Made by a program: the position numbers and the translations under genes | Assembly (NCBI GenBank): GCA_002362575.1 | Contig: DEUM01000035.1 | Span: forward strand, 4,402-68,401 | DNA from: Lachnoclostridium sp. UBA3262 | Lineage (GTDB): Bacteria > Bacillota > Clostridia > Lachnospirales > Lachnospiraceae | Length of the DNA: 64,000 bases | Reading direction: 5' to 3' | In this document: positions 34,572 through 43,911 of the stretch, one piece after another | Position numbering within the stretch: position 1 is the first letter of the stretch | Layout: each line of letters opens with the position of its first letter | The notes under the pieces: model-generated | The model's database searches: none | What the model saw: the letters and a program-made list of their open reading frames with translations, nothing else | Told to the model about the DNA's origin: nothing

Positions 34572-35579
34572 TTATAATAAGTACAGATTTTTCTTTTCCG
34601 CTTCCTCAAGTACCTCCTGCGGCCAAATCGACGCCTGAACCTCGCCGATATGTGCCTTTCTCAAAAAGAACATACAGATTCTGGACTGCCCAATGCCGCC
34701 TCCGATTGTATAAGGAAGTTTTTTCTCTAAAATCTCTTTCTGGAAAGGAAGTGATTCCCGCTCCTTGCAGTCTGCCTTCTCTAACTGTTCCTCCAACGCC
34801 TTTTCGTCGACACGGATTCCCATGGAGGAAATCTCCAGTGCGATATCCAGCACGGAATAATAAACAATAATATCGCCGTTTAGCGACCAGTCGTCATAGT
34901 CCGGTGCACGCCCGTCGTGCGGCTCACCCGAAGCCAGCTTATCACCAATCTGCATAAGAAAAATCGCACCATGCTCCTTGACCGCCTCGTATTCACGTTC
35001 TTTCGGCGTCTTGTCAGGATATTTATCCTCCAACTCCTGAGTTGTGATAAAGGTAATATTTGTCGGCAAAGATTTCTTAATATAGCTGTACTTCACAGTC
35101 ATATAATCCTCTGTCTCCTGAAGCGCCTCGTACACTTTGATTACAATATCCTTTAGTGTCTCTGTGTTTCGTTCTTCCTTGTCAATAATCCGCTCCCAGT
35201 CCCACTGGTCCACAAAAATTGAATGAAGATTATCGGTATCTTCGTCCCTGCGTATCGCATTCATATCCGCGTAAAGCCCTTCGCCATGTTTAAAACCATA
35301 GCGTTTCAGAGCATGGCGTTTCCACTTCGCCAGCGAGTGAACAATTTCTATCCTGCGCTCATCCTGCTCCCGGATTCCAAAACTTACCGGACGTTCCACT
35401 CCGTTCAAATTATCATTAAGACCGGATTCCGGAGCGACAAAAAGTGGAGCCGACACACGTGTCAGATTCAGGTTAGCCGCCAGTGCCCTTTCAAAAAAAT
35501 CCTTTACCGTCTTAATCGCTTCCTCAGTCTCCCTGATATTCAGTGCTGACTGATAGTGCTCTGGTACTACTAAATTCAT
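34572..35579 (-). CDS. asnA: Aspartate-ammonia ligase (AsnA-type asparagine synthetase)
   Basis: 335 residues from ATG 35579, nine nt after AGGAGG (the ATG at 35588 touches that site). Makes asparagine from aspartate, ammonia and ATP. It has the class-II aminoacyl-tRNA synthetase-like fold; seen are LTRVSAPLFVAPESGLNDNL, ERPVSFGI, LHSIFVDQWDWERII, and the end LPYTIGGGIGQSRICMFFL. It directly follows asnS (35-nt gap), so asparagine supply and charging are made together. Confidence 0.95.
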   Translation of the reverse strand: MNLVVPEHYQSALNIRETEEAIKTVKDFFERALAANLNLTRVSAPLFVAPESGLNDNLNGVERPVSFGIREQDERRIEIVHSLAKWKRHALKRYGFKHGEGLYADMNAIRRDEDTDNLHSIFVDQWDWERIIDKEERNTETLKDIVIKVYEALQETEDYMTVKYSYIKKSLPTNITFITTQELEDKYPDKTPKEREYEAVKEHGAIFLMQIGDKLASGEPHDGRAPDYDDWSLNGDIIVYYSVLDIALEISSMGIRVDEKALEEQLEKADCKERESLPFQKEILEKKLPYTIGGGIGQSRICMFFLRKAHIGEVQASIWPQEVLEEAEKKNLYLL

Positions 35580-35614
35580 GTCTGTCATCCTCCTATATTT
35601 TTTCTATATTTATA

Positions 35615-37006
35615 TTACAATTCACAATTATTTACCGTACGCGGGAACGGAATTACATCCCGGATATTCTGCATACCGGTCAGATACATAACACAGCGTT
35701 CAAAACCAAGTCCAAAACCTGCATGGCGCGCCGTTCCATATTTTCTCAAATCCAAATAGAAATCATAGTCTTCTTTGTTCAGATTACATTCCTCCATGCG
35801 TCCCGCCAGCTTTTCATAATCATCCTCACGCTGGCTTCCGCCAATGATTTCCCCGATTCCCGGCACAAGGCAGTCCATCGCCGCCACTGTCTTACCGTCC
35901 TCATTCATTTTCATATAAAATGCTTTGATTTCTTTCGGGTAATCTGTCACAAATACCGGGCGTTTAAATATTTCTTCTGTCAGATAGCGCTCATGCTCCG
36001 TCTGCAAATCCACGCCCCATGAAACCTTATATTCAAACTCATCGTTATGCTTTTCCAAAAGCTCAATCGCCTCTGTGTATGTCACATGGCCAAAGTCCGA
36101 ATTTACTACATGCTGCAACCGTTCGAGTAATCCCTTATCGACAAACTTATTGAAAAACTCCATCTCCTCCGGTGCATTTTCCAGCACATAGGAAATAATG
36201 TATTTCAGCATGCTTTCTGCCAGCATCATATCATCCTTCAAATCCGCAAACGCAATTTCCGGCTCAATCATCCAAAATTCTGCCGCATGACGCGTTGTAT
36301 TCGAATTTTCAGCACGGAAAGTCGGCCCAAACGTATAGATATTTTTAAATGCCATGGCATATGTCTCGCCGTTTAGCTGACCGCTTACGGTCAGATTCGT
36401 TTCTTTATTAAAGAAGTCCTTTGTATAATCTATTTTTCCCTCTTTTGTCATCGGCAGATTTTCCATATCGAGCGTCGTGACACGAAACATCTCCCCCGCA
36501 CCCTCGCAGTCACTTCCGGTAATCAACGGTGTGTGTACATAGACAAATTCCCTCTCCTGAAAGAATTTGTGAATCGCATAGGCAATCAGCGAGCGCACGC
36601 GAAATACCGCTTGAAACGTATTTGTCCTCGGACGCAGATGTGAGATACTCCGCAGATATTCAAAAGAATGTCGTTTCTTCTGTAATGGATAGTCCGGTGC
36701 AGATTCTCCCTCCACAACAACTTCCTCTGCCTGTATCTCAAACGGCTGCTTCGCATTTGGCGTCGCCACAAGCTTTCCTGTCACAATCACAGCCGCACCG
36801 ACATTTAACTTGGAAATCTCTGCAAAATTATCCAGCTTATCTGCATACACAATCTGCAACGGCTCAAAAAACGTCCCGTCGTTTACTACCAAAAACCCAA
36901 ACGTCTTGGAATCCCTGACACTTCTCAGCCAGCCTCCTACTGTAACTACCTTATCCAGATATTTTTCTTTTTCCCGGAATAAACTCCGTATACTCGTTAA
37001 CTCCAT
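35615..37006 (-). CDS. asnS: Asparaginyl-tRNA synthetase
   Basis: 463 residues; GAGG precedes the ATG. Class IIb enzyme: N-terminal OB-fold anticodon-binding domain (VTVGGWLRSVRDSKTFGFLVV), then motif 2 around FGPTFRAENSNTTRHAAEFW and motif 3 GFGLGFERCVMYLTG. Charges tRNA-Asn with asparagine. First of asnS-asnA-bdhA. Only ~50 nt separate it from the tRNA-Gly terminator, too short for a T-box leader, though a small GTACAG-GGA-CTGTAC hairpin is present. Confidence 0.96.
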   Translation of the reverse strand: MELTSIRSLFREKEKYLDKVVTVGGWLRSVRDSKTFGFLVVNDGTFFEPLQIVYADKLDNFAEISKLNVGAAVIVTGKLVATPNAKQPFEIQAEEVVVEGESAPDYPLQKKRHSFEYLRSISHLRPRTNTFQAVFRVRSLIAYAIHKFFQEREFVYVHTPLITGSDCEGAGEMFRVTTLDMENLPMTKEGKIDYTKDFFNKETNLTVSGQLNGETYAMAFKNIYTFGPTFRAENSNTTRHAAEFWMIEPEIAFADLKDDMMLAESMLKYIISYVLENAPEEMEFFNKFVDKGLLERLQHVVNSDFGHVTYTEAIELLEKHNDEFEYKVSWGVDLQTEHERYLTEEIFKRPVFVTDYPKEIKAFYMKMNEDGKTVAAMDCLVPGIGEIIGGSQREDDYEKLAGRMEECNLNKEDYDFYLDLRKYGTARHAGFGLGFERCVMYLTGMQNIRDVIPFPRTVNNCEL

Positions 37007-37056
37007 AATTTACCTCATTTCTAATTCCTTCTATCATTCAGGTACAGTCCCTGTAC

Positions 37057-37084
37057 AAAAGGGCTGTCTGAATAAGACAGCCCT
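37057..37084 (-). terminator. Intrinsic terminator of the tRNA-Gly gene
   Basis: Minus-strand stem AGGGCTGTCT/AGACAGCCC with a short loop, followed by TTTT, six nt after the tRNA. Confidence 0.85.
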
Positions 37085-37089
37085 CTGCA

Positions 37090-37162
<73 letters not shown>

Positions 37163-37191
37163 ATATGTCAATTTCTGTTGACACCTTAAGT

Positions 37192-37220
37192 ATAGTAACA
37201 TAGTTTTTTTCTGTTGTCAA
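37192..37220 (-). promoter_or_regulatory. Promoter of tRNA-Gly
   Basis: Minus-strand TTGACA and TACTAT with a 17-nt spacer, about 30 nt before the mature tRNA end. A strong sigma-A type match. Confidence 0.75.
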
Positions 37221-37271
37221 TGATTTGCCGCTGTGAATCAGGGCGAAGCTTAAAACAAAATTCCAGAACAT

Positions 37272-38168
37272 TCACTCCCTATAAGGCACACGAAAATAGT
37301 CCAGATATTTTTTGAACTTATCCTGTGCCGTTAGACAGGTATCTATAAGATACCCACGTTCGGATTTCCACTCCCTCAACCCGCGATAGTAGAACATTTT
37401 CAATTCCTCATCAATAATGAACGGCACGATATTGTTCCGCAGGCACTCCTTAAAAAGAATCAGCCGCCCTACACGACCATTGCCATCCTGAAATGGGTGA
37501 ATAGACTCAAAAACCACATGAAACTCAAGCAATTCCTCCAACGTCTTAGTTTTTTCCCTTTTATATGTGGCAATCAATGCCTTCATCTGTTCTGACACAT
37601 CTTCAGGAGGAACCGTTTCCATACCGCCGACTTCATTCGGCAATTTCTTATATGCGCCTACGGCAAACCAATCCTTTCGAGAGTCACTTGTGCCGCTTTT
37701 CAGCGTCTGATGAAGCTGCTTGATAAATGTTTCACTCAGTGATTGATTGGCAGAGCCGATTACTATATCAATGCACCTAAAGTGATTTACTGTCTCTACA
37801 ATATCATCTACATTCACTGCCCCTTCATCCATGCCAATCGTATTCGTCTCATAAATATATCGCGTCTGGTCATGGGTAAGTCTGCTCCCCTCAATATGAT
37901 TGGAATTATATGTCAGCTCAATCTGTATTTTGTGATAAATACCGCCCTTCATCCCGCTTGCTTTTTCTAATCTAAGAAAATCAAGCAGTGTTTTTGGCTC
38001 ATCGTTCCTTTTATTGATTCGGTTCGGGCGCTTTGCTGTTTCCGGAATATTCCATGTTTTACCCTTCAAAAAAGCGTCTGGTATCTTTCCCATAGCACAG
38101 TAGTTACGCACGGTTCTTTCAGAAACATTCCACATTTTTGCTATCTGAGCAACTGATAGATATTTCAT
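37272..38168 (-). CDS. Fic-domain protein with N-terminal helix-turn-helix
   Basis: 298 residues. The first ~50 residues are a MerR/excisionase-like helix-turn-helix (YLSVAQIAKMWNVSERTVRN). An inhibitory-type helix with TYNSNHIEGSRLT (near residues 88-97) precedes the Fic core, whose signature HPFQDGNGRVGR starts at His 224. Fic enzymes transfer AMP or a similar group to Ser/Thr/Tyr side chains; the [S/T]xxxE[G/N] helix keeps them off. The HTH suggests that it controls its own gene or another. No antitoxin gene is adjacent. It may act as a toxin-like or regulatory module; target unknown. Confidence 0.85.
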   Translation of the reverse strand: MKYLSVAQIAKMWNVSERTVRNYCAMGKIPDAFLKGKTWNIPETAKRPNRINKRNDEPKTLLDFLRLEKASGMKGGIYHKIQIELTYNSNHIEGSRLTHDQTRYIYETNTIGMDEGAVNVDDIVETVNHFRCIDIVIGSANQSLSETFIKQLHQTLKSGTSDSRKDWFAVGAYKKLPNEVGGMETVPPEDVSEQMKALIATYKREKTKTLEELLEFHVVFESIHPFQDGNGRVGRLILFKECLRNNIVPFIIDEELKMFYYRGLREWKSERGYLIDTCLTAQDKFKKYLDYFRVPYRE

Positions 38169-38287
38169 AAGTTTGTACCTCCGTAGAGATAAGTATACTA
38201 TATTATCGGCAAAAATTCAATGAATTATACTGAATTATTTCTATGTTTTTGCCGATATGCTTAATGTAGTAAGCTCTGGAATTAAAT

Positions 38288-38449
38288 TTACCTGTTCTTT
38301 AAATCTTTGAATGTCCCGAAAATCACATCGTATGCATTTTCATAACTCACATCAACTAACAACGATACCTTGCAGACCACTCTTTTCACACCCCAGTTTT
38401 TCTGTGTAATCTCCTCCGGCATTTCTGCTACTAATAAACTCTCTTTCAT
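38288..38449 (-). CDS. Small ORF, 53 codons, unknown
   Basis: Reads MKESLLVAEMPEEITQKNWG then KRVVCKVSLLVDVSYENAYD and a short end. No ribosome site is visible before the ATG, and no family is recognised. It lies in a mostly decayed stretch between the Fic gene and Rpn remnants; it may be a remnant. Confidence 0.3.
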   Translation of the reverse strand: MKESLLVAEMPEEITQKNWGVKRVVCKVSLLVDVSYENAYDVIFGTFKDLKNR

Positions 38450-38841
38450 TTGCAAAAATATTTACTGTTCTAAAAAACTCTCTTATCTGTTAATCGTGGC
38501 ATACAAGTATCTTATGAATAGCATTTTAGCATAATCTTAACATCTCTTCTAGCATTTCTTCGTTTTATTGCCTTTTTGCTCCAGTTCCTTGAAAGATATC
38601 GGCTTCTCTTTTGCAATAGTTTTCATCATACTGTCTCCTTTTCGTGTTTTTTTACAATAACATCGACACGCTCGTCTCAAAACCACAAACCAGACAACCA
38701 TGCAGGAAACGCCGCATCTGTCAAGTATGGAACAAATTTTTATATCAATCTGAAACTATAGATAATTTTACCACAAAATTAAAAACAGGCTATATTCAAT
38801 ATACCCGCTTCTATCATTCTTAATGCGGTCTGCCTACTACT
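38450..38841. other. Decayed intergenic stretch, one 26-codon frame
   Basis: The only frame with a good ribosome site (AAAGGAGACAGT) is on the minus strand at 38549-38629, reading MMKTIAKEKPISFKELEQKG and six more residues. It may be a truncated remnant of a larger gene; nothing else is seen. Confidence 0.3.
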
Positions 38842-39202
38842 CTATTCTATCCCTTGCTCCATGCCCTGCTCAAACTTTTCCTGATATTGCATCTGACGTG
38901 TCATATAATCCACTCTCCATTTCTCATTTTTTCTAATAGACTGCACTTCCGCATCCAATTCTCTCGTAAAATCATCTTCCGGTTTTTTGCCGTCGATAAA
39001 ATCAAGCAACTTTTTCATCTCTGGTGTAACATCATCCATATTGCCTTTAATATTCAAAATAATCTTCGTTGTACCATCACCCAAACCTAGCTCTGGATTT
39101 TAAATACAGCGATTTTCAAAAGTATAAATGCGCCTTCCTTCGCCGAACAAATCAAAGGTACATACAAAGAAAAGTTTTTCCCATAAGTTATACTCCCTCT
39201 CC
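38842..39202 (-). pseudogene. Remnant of an Rpn-type PD-(D/E)XK nuclease/transposase-family gene
   Basis: The minus-strand frame reads LWEKLFFVCTFDLFGEGRRI, then YTFENRCI, an in-frame TAA at about 39099, then NPELGLGDGTTKIILNIKGN and the tail KNEKWRVDYMTRQMQYQEK. This is the middle and end of the recombination-promoting nuclease family, found in Clostridia in many decayed copies. The N-terminal catalytic half is missing and there is no start, so the piece is dead. The last 80 codons still form an open frame (38842-39084). Confidence 0.7.
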
Positions 39203-39289
39203 CTTTTATTTGCTTTTATTATAATATGCCCCTTGCTGTTTACAAGAGTTATTTGAATAAAAAATAGATTTTCATTCCATTAGACAAAC

Positions 39290-39324
39290 AGCCGAATAGC
39301 ATCCACTTTAGATGCCATCCGGCT
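39290..39324 (-). terminator. Terminator-like hairpin after the hydrogenase-chemoreceptor gene
   Basis: Stem AGCCGGATGGCATC/GATGCTATTCGGCT (two mismatches), 7-nt loop, followed by GTTTGT on the minus strand. Confidence 0.65.
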
Positions 39325-39348
39325 ATCACTCTTTGATTAACACAAATC

Positions 39349-41277
39349 TTAATTCAATATCTCGTTCGTCTTCTCAATCGCATCACGCACCCGGTCTGCC
39401 ATCATAGAAACGGTCTCCATAGATTCCTCAATGCGAAGACTCTTTTCCGAAGTTTTTCCGGATTCCTCAATCGCCTTATTGACAACCATCAGCATCTCAT
39501 CTGTAGCGGCGCTAAAATTGTGTACCACTTCATTGACCTCGGTAATGACTTTCTTAATCTCCTCGTCATTTTCCTGCGCATTTCCAACAGACGCCTTAGA
39601 ACTTTTCGAGAGTTCCTGTATGTTCGATGCAACTACGGCAAAACCTCTCCCTGCTTCACCTGCTCTTGCCGCCTCAATGGAGGCATTCAGGGAAAGCAGA
39701 TTGATTTTACCAGCTATCTTTTCTACATCCTGTGTCATGACATTGTACTGCTCGACACCATGATTGATATCATCCATATAGGTGGCGATATTCTGATTCA
39801 GACGGTTCATCTCATTCATATGAGTCATAATATTGCTCATCTCATCGCTGCTGGTGACACCGGATTTCCGGATGTCTTCTGCCTCTCCGCGGATGCGGCT
39901 GATGTTCTCCGTCAATTCACCGAATATATCCATCAACTCTCTGTTCATGTCGAGAACCTTTTCATTTACTTCTGCCACTCTCTGACGCTCTTCTCGAATG
40001 GAGCTGATCATATACTGATGGCAATTTTCCCTCTCGTTAATTCCTCTTGCCAGAGCAATCGCCATATCCCGGCAGGATTTGTAACCGCAGGCATGACAGT
40101 CAAACTCGCGCTCCTGTTTGGTATGTTTCCCAAGCATAATAAATGCCTTCTCGATTTCTTCCTCGCTGACCGGAGCTTCATGTATCTTTTCGGCCTTATA
40201 AGAGCGACAAAAATCATTGATATTCAAAATACGGTCAAATTCTGCAAACTGTTTATCCTCACCTTTTTTCGTCTTATTCGCTTTCCTTATCTTTCTCGCA
40301 TGGCGTTCTACATCGTGCATGATGTCATTCATCTCAAAACACTCGTAATCCACTCCGGTAGCCGGACCACCGTTACAGCCATTTTCACAATTAAGGACGT
40401 CAAATACCGTCGGAAGATATTTCCCATTCGATTTCGCATATGTATCTAAATCCTTATACAGCTTATCCACACCCTCGGAAGTAATCACTTCCATCTCCGG
40501 ATTGTGAATCAGCAGGTTCTTCATCAAACCGCCCGGCTTCGGATAAATCGCACCTTCTAAGCCCTGATGCTCATCAAATTCAAACTCACTGAATATTTTT
40601 ACCTTTGGAAGATCCACACCTTCTTTTTCAAAATACTGCTTTAAATGCTCCATTGTAACATTATAATCAATTACGCCTGTGTCATGGAATTCATCTATTT
40701 TTGCAATACAAGGCGAAAGCGCCGCTATCTTTCCTTTAAAACCTTTTACCTTACGCATATAAATCGCAACACAGTTCATCGGGCTGTGAACCGGCGATAG
40801 ATTTGGAATCAGCTCCGGCTTATGCTTCTGAATATAATTGACGACTGCCGCACACGGCTGAGAAATGATTTTCGCATCCGGATGCTTTTCGACATAACGC
40901 ACATGCGCCCATGTACAGATATCTGCCCCAAAGCCAACATCGTAAATCGCCTTTACTCCGTTGTTACGCAGCCATTGCAATGCATGTCGCCAGTTTCCAT
41001 CAAAGGCAATCTTAATAGCAGGTGCGGCAATCATTGCAATTTCCTTGCCCGCCTTTAAATCGGCTAGAAATTGATCAATATCATCCTGAAAATATCGTGC
41101 GCCGTGAGAACATGCTTTTATACAGGCACCACATTTGATACATTTCTCATCGTCAATCTCGATTCTAAGGACGCCGCTCTCATCCAGCCTTGCAACGTTC
41201 GCATCATCGGCCGGACAAGCCCTCACACAAGCATTGCACCCAACACATTTCTCTTTTTCTACACAAATTATACTCAA
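39349..41277 (-). CDS. Iron-hydrogenase-like / methyl-accepting chemotaxis fusion protein
   Basis: 642 residues from a TTG at 41277 with AAGGAG six nt before; the ATG 41304 has no site. Order: two [4Fe-4S] ferredoxin motifs (CVGCNACVRACP, CIKCGACIKACS), an iron-only hydrogenase large-subunit-like domain (about 75-330), another Cys motif CHACGYKSC (about 395), a coiled-coil linker, then an MCP signalling domain with the hairpin-tip region LLSLNASIEAARAGEAGRGF. H-cluster loops are altered: ISQPCAAVV, LSPCIAKIDEF, NCENGCNGGPA; the key cysteines remain but TSCCP and the full MPC-KKxE are not kept. No membrane helix, so it is a cytoplasmic redox or H2 sensor signalling to CheA. Single gene. Confidence 0.88.
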   Translation of the reverse strand: MSIICVEKEKCVGCNACVRACPADDANVARLDESGVLRIEIDDEKCIKCGACIKACSHGARYFQDDIDQFLADLKAGKEIAMIAAPAIKIAFDGNWRHALQWLRNNGVKAIYDVGFGADICTWAHVRYVEKHPDAKIISQPCAAVVNYIQKHKPELIPNLSPVHSPMNCVAIYMRKVKGFKGKIAALSPCIAKIDEFHDTGVIDYNVTMEHLKQYFEKEGVDLPKVKIFSEFEFDEHQGLEGAIYPKPGGLMKNLLIHNPEMEVITSEGVDKLYKDLDTYAKSNGKYLPTVFDVLNCENGCNGGPATGVDYECFEMNDIMHDVERHARKIRKANKTKKGEDKQFAEFDRILNINDFCRSYKAEKIHEAPVSEEEIEKAFIMLGKHTKQEREFDCHACGYKSCRDMAIALARGINERENCHQYMISSIREERQRVAEVNEKVLDMNRELMDIFGELTENISRIRGEAEDIRKSGVTSSDEMSNIMTHMNEMNRLNQNIATYMDDINHGVEQYNVMTQDVEKIAGKINLLSLNASIEAARAGEAGRGFAVVASNIQELSKSSKASVGNAQENDEEIKKVITEVNEVVHNFSAATDEMLMVVNKAIEESGKTSEKSLRIEESMETVSMMADRVRDAIEKTNEILN

Positions 41278-41397
41278 CACATTCTCCTTCCCACTGTCTG
41301 GCACTTCTCTTTGACAGCATCGTATTTTTCACTTTCATCATTATTGTTATATAAACCCTATAGAAAAATTATAAATTATTTACAATACCATGTCAAC

Positions 41398-43806
41398 TCA
41401 TTTTACCTTAATACGTTTTACTTTACTGAATTTTCCAAAAACCTTCCCTCCGCCTTTCTTTTTGCGGTAAGCACGAACTTTCACATAATAGGTCTTTTTC
41501 CTTTTCAATTTCTTAATGGTCTTCGTATATTTTGTTGTGTTTTTCTTCTTCTTTGACTTTGTACATTTTTTATTTCTTGCATATACAACTTCAAAACCAT
41601 CCGCAGACTGTTTCTTTATTTTTACCTTGATTGTCCTCTTTTTCGGTGAACTTACCTTTTTAATAACCGCCCTCTTTGGTGCTTTTACAACATCCGTTGT
41701 CTGCGGTTTTTTCGTCTGGTCCGGCTTTGCCGTTGAGGTAGGCTTTTGCGTTGTAACCGGCTTTTGCGTTGTAACCGGCTTCTGTGTCTCTTCCGGTTTC
41801 ACAGTTGGAGCAGAAGGCACATTTGACTTTTCTTTATAAACTGCTTTGATAGAAGCCGTCCTCAGAGAAAGTGTAACCTGCGTATCTGCCTCTTTCGGAT
41901 TTGCTGCAGTTCCGCCTGTCACCTCCCAATTTGAAAATTCGTATCCTTCAACTTCCGGAGCTATTACCCGAACCGGAGCCGCACGGAAATATTTTCCTGT
42001 CCATGCACTGCCCTTTACCCCTGCTGATAATGTATTTACCTTTATCGTATCTGCCTTATCAATATTTGCCGAGACAGAAATGGTAGTCGTATTCGCAACA
42101 GAACAGTTATCCTTCAAAAGCTTCTCCACTCGGGACTGCATCATACTCCATGCATCTATAAACCCATTTGTACTATTATTAAAACAAGTCAAATCATTCT
42201 GTTGCCAGTCAGTTCCATAGCGCAGACATTGCTCGACCATCAGCTTTTCATAGAAATCTTTCAGCTCCACATATTTAGCACTGTGCTTTGTATAATTAAA
42301 GTTCTCATTCAGCAAATCCATCGCTGTGTTGACAAATGCCTGCCTGAACTGTGTATTTTTTAACAATGCCAAAAAGAGAGGATCATTCGTATTTCCATCC
42401 TCGCCTTCTTCCGCCATTTTTTTAATGGTATCACCGGAAGACATATTATAAAGATTCATACTAAATTCGGTATCGTGAAGAAGCCAGCGCCATTTTCCAT
42501 CCTCATACTTAGTATTTGTCTTTGTGCGGGAGCGCCAGAACTGGTTGTTTTTTGTCAGCCCCCAGTCCCGATTGCCAATCAGCACTTCTGTCGCATAATA
42601 GTCCAGATAGCTCTGCAGTTCCACGGCGTCGGTAAACTTCTTATAGTTTTCTGCCTTTGTCATATCTAGTTTAGCAAGATTTCTGAGTTCGTCAAACAGC
42701 GCTATATCCGCCTCTGTTCCCTCGTCAACCTCTCCATCCTTAATAAGGACGACATTATCTTTGTTTACACCAAATTCTTCTTCCAGCCAGTTATCTCCAT
42801 ATTTTTCCTGTAAATTATAGAGTCCCCAGTATTCGCCATTCAGATACACGACACATGGGCGGTAGGACTGAACTGCCATATTTCTGTCCGTCACAAGACT
42901 CTGGATAAATACATCTCTTGTTTTTGTGAGGAAACAGTCATTTCCACCGTTGCGGAGCATAAAGTTTTTATATTTTCCGGTTGCCTTTGTCCCCTCAAAG
43001 TTCGTAGCCCCCGGTATCAGTTCATATTTCAGGTTTTTCAATCCGTATTCTTCACGAAAATACACGTTAAGACTCTTTTGCTGGTATTTTCTTGTATATC
43101 CGCCACGGGCACGGATTCCAACATTCGTGGCAAAATCTATCTTTCCGTCCACATCGTAGAAATCAACATAAGCGTCCCGCTCCCATTCCCTTCCATGTTG
43201 CAGATAATTTTCGTGATTTCCTACCACGAAAATTCCCGTCTCGTCATCCATCAGATTTTTCGGATCTGTAACAAGTGAGATTACTGCGACATCCTGATAG
43301 CGCGTGGTCAGATTGGAGCCGATAAAATATGTCTTTGTCGCAACCGGGCTTTTGTTTCCGTCCGCATCGACAGCCATCGCACGAATTACCGTTGATTTTG
43401 CCACCTGCTCATCCGTTGCCACATAATCTTTCTCCTGTTCCATCTTTCTTATGTTCTCCGGCGTTGCCAGCACGTTTTTCTCTCCGGTGCGGTCCTTTAC
43501 CTTAATTGCACCACTGTACGAGAACACATTTGCATTTCCCTCCGCCATGCGCTCCGGCGACGGGATACTACCGTCCGTAGAGTAATAAATCGCCGTTCCT
43601 GCCGCTGCGGACAAGGTTAAATCAAAGGCATCCGCATAGTTTCCACTCTCTTTAGAAAATGTCGGGGCAGCCACTGTCACTACCGATTCGCCCGGCGTGT
43701 CCTCCACCGCTTTTACCTCTGGTATTCCATAACCTGCCGGCAAAAACTGTAGCACCAACGCCATCGTTAAGGAAATTCCCAATACCTTTTGCCTAAATCG
43801 TTTCAT
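41398..43806 (-). CDS. Secreted CotH-domain protein with chitobiase-like N-domain and basic Fn3-like C-domain
   Basis: 802 residues from ATG 43806, next to AAGGAGGAT; ATG 43836 lacks a site. Signal peptide about 1-36. A chitobiase-type C-domain-like beta module follows (FSKESGNYADAFDLTLSA, IYYSTDGSIPSP). The CotH kinase-like core covers about 165-560: RARGGYTRKYQQKSLNVYF, FMLRNGGNDC, YLNGEYWGLYNLQEKY, GNRDWGLTKNNQFWR, WLLHDTEFSMNL. CotH proteins of spore coats are atypical protein kinases. A Thr/Lys/Pro linker (TQKPVTTQKP) leads to a very basic Fn3-like domain that probably binds the wall. Monocistronic, after the hydrogenase fusion gene on the same strand. Confidence 0.85.
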   Translation of the reverse strand: MKRFRQKVLGISLTMALVLQFLPAGYGIPEVKAVEDTPGESVVTVAAPTFSKESGNYADAFDLTLSAAAGTAIYYSTDGSIPSPERMAEGNANVFSYSGAIKVKDRTGEKNVLATPENIRKMEQEKDYVATDEQVAKSTVIRAMAVDADGNKSPVATKTYFIGSNLTTRYQDVAVISLVTDPKNLMDDETGIFVVGNHENYLQHGREWERDAYVDFYDVDGKIDFATNVGIRARGGYTRKYQQKSLNVYFREEYGLKNLKYELIPGATNFEGTKATGKYKNFMLRNGGNDCFLTKTRDVFIQSLVTDRNMAVQSYRPCVVYLNGEYWGLYNLQEKYGDNWLEEEFGVNKDNVVLIKDGEVDEGTEADIALFDELRNLAKLDMTKAENYKKFTDAVELQSYLDYYATEVLIGNRDWGLTKNNQFWRSRTKTNTKYEDGKWRWLLHDTEFSMNLYNMSSGDTIKKMAEEGEDGNTNDPLFLALLKNTQFRQAFVNTAMDLLNENFNYTKHSAKYVELKDFYEKLMVEQCLRYGTDWQQNDLTCFNNSTNGFIDAWSMMQSRVEKLLKDNCSVANTTTISVSANIDKADTIKVNTLSAGVKGSAWTGKYFRAAPVRVIAPEVEGYEFSNWEVTGGTAANPKEADTQVTLSLRTASIKAVYKEKSNVPSAPTVKPEETQKPVTTQKPVTTQKPTSTAKPDQTKKPQTTDVVKAPKRAVIKKVSSPKKRTIKVKIKKQSADGFEVVYARNKKCTKSKKKKNTTKYTKTIKKLKRKKTYYVKVRAYRKKKGGGKVFGKFSKVKRIKVK

Positions 43807-43867
43807 ATCCTCCTTATCGTTATTTAAAAAGCTCATTTATCTTTTGTTATATCCAAATTAAACTTAT

Positions 43868-43904
43868 AAGGTCAGGTTCAAAATACCTTTTCGAACCTGA
43901 CCTT
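43868..43904. terminator. 12-bp hairpin after tpiA
   Basis: Arms AAGGTCAGGTTC and GAACCTGACCTT (13-nt loop). A T8 run follows on the plus strand; on the minus strand, where tpiA ends 8 nt earlier, only ATAAGTTT follows. Probably ends the glycolytic operon. Confidence 0.7.
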
Positions 43905-43911
43905 GTTTTTT

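Noticed and set aside
37007..37056. T-box leader before asnS
   Set aside because: Only about 50 nt are free after the tRNA terminator, and no T-box sequence or specifier loop is present.
39520..40449. Plus-strand frame of 309 codons
   Set aside because: Antisense to the hydrogenase-chemoreceptor gene; no motif or start signal.
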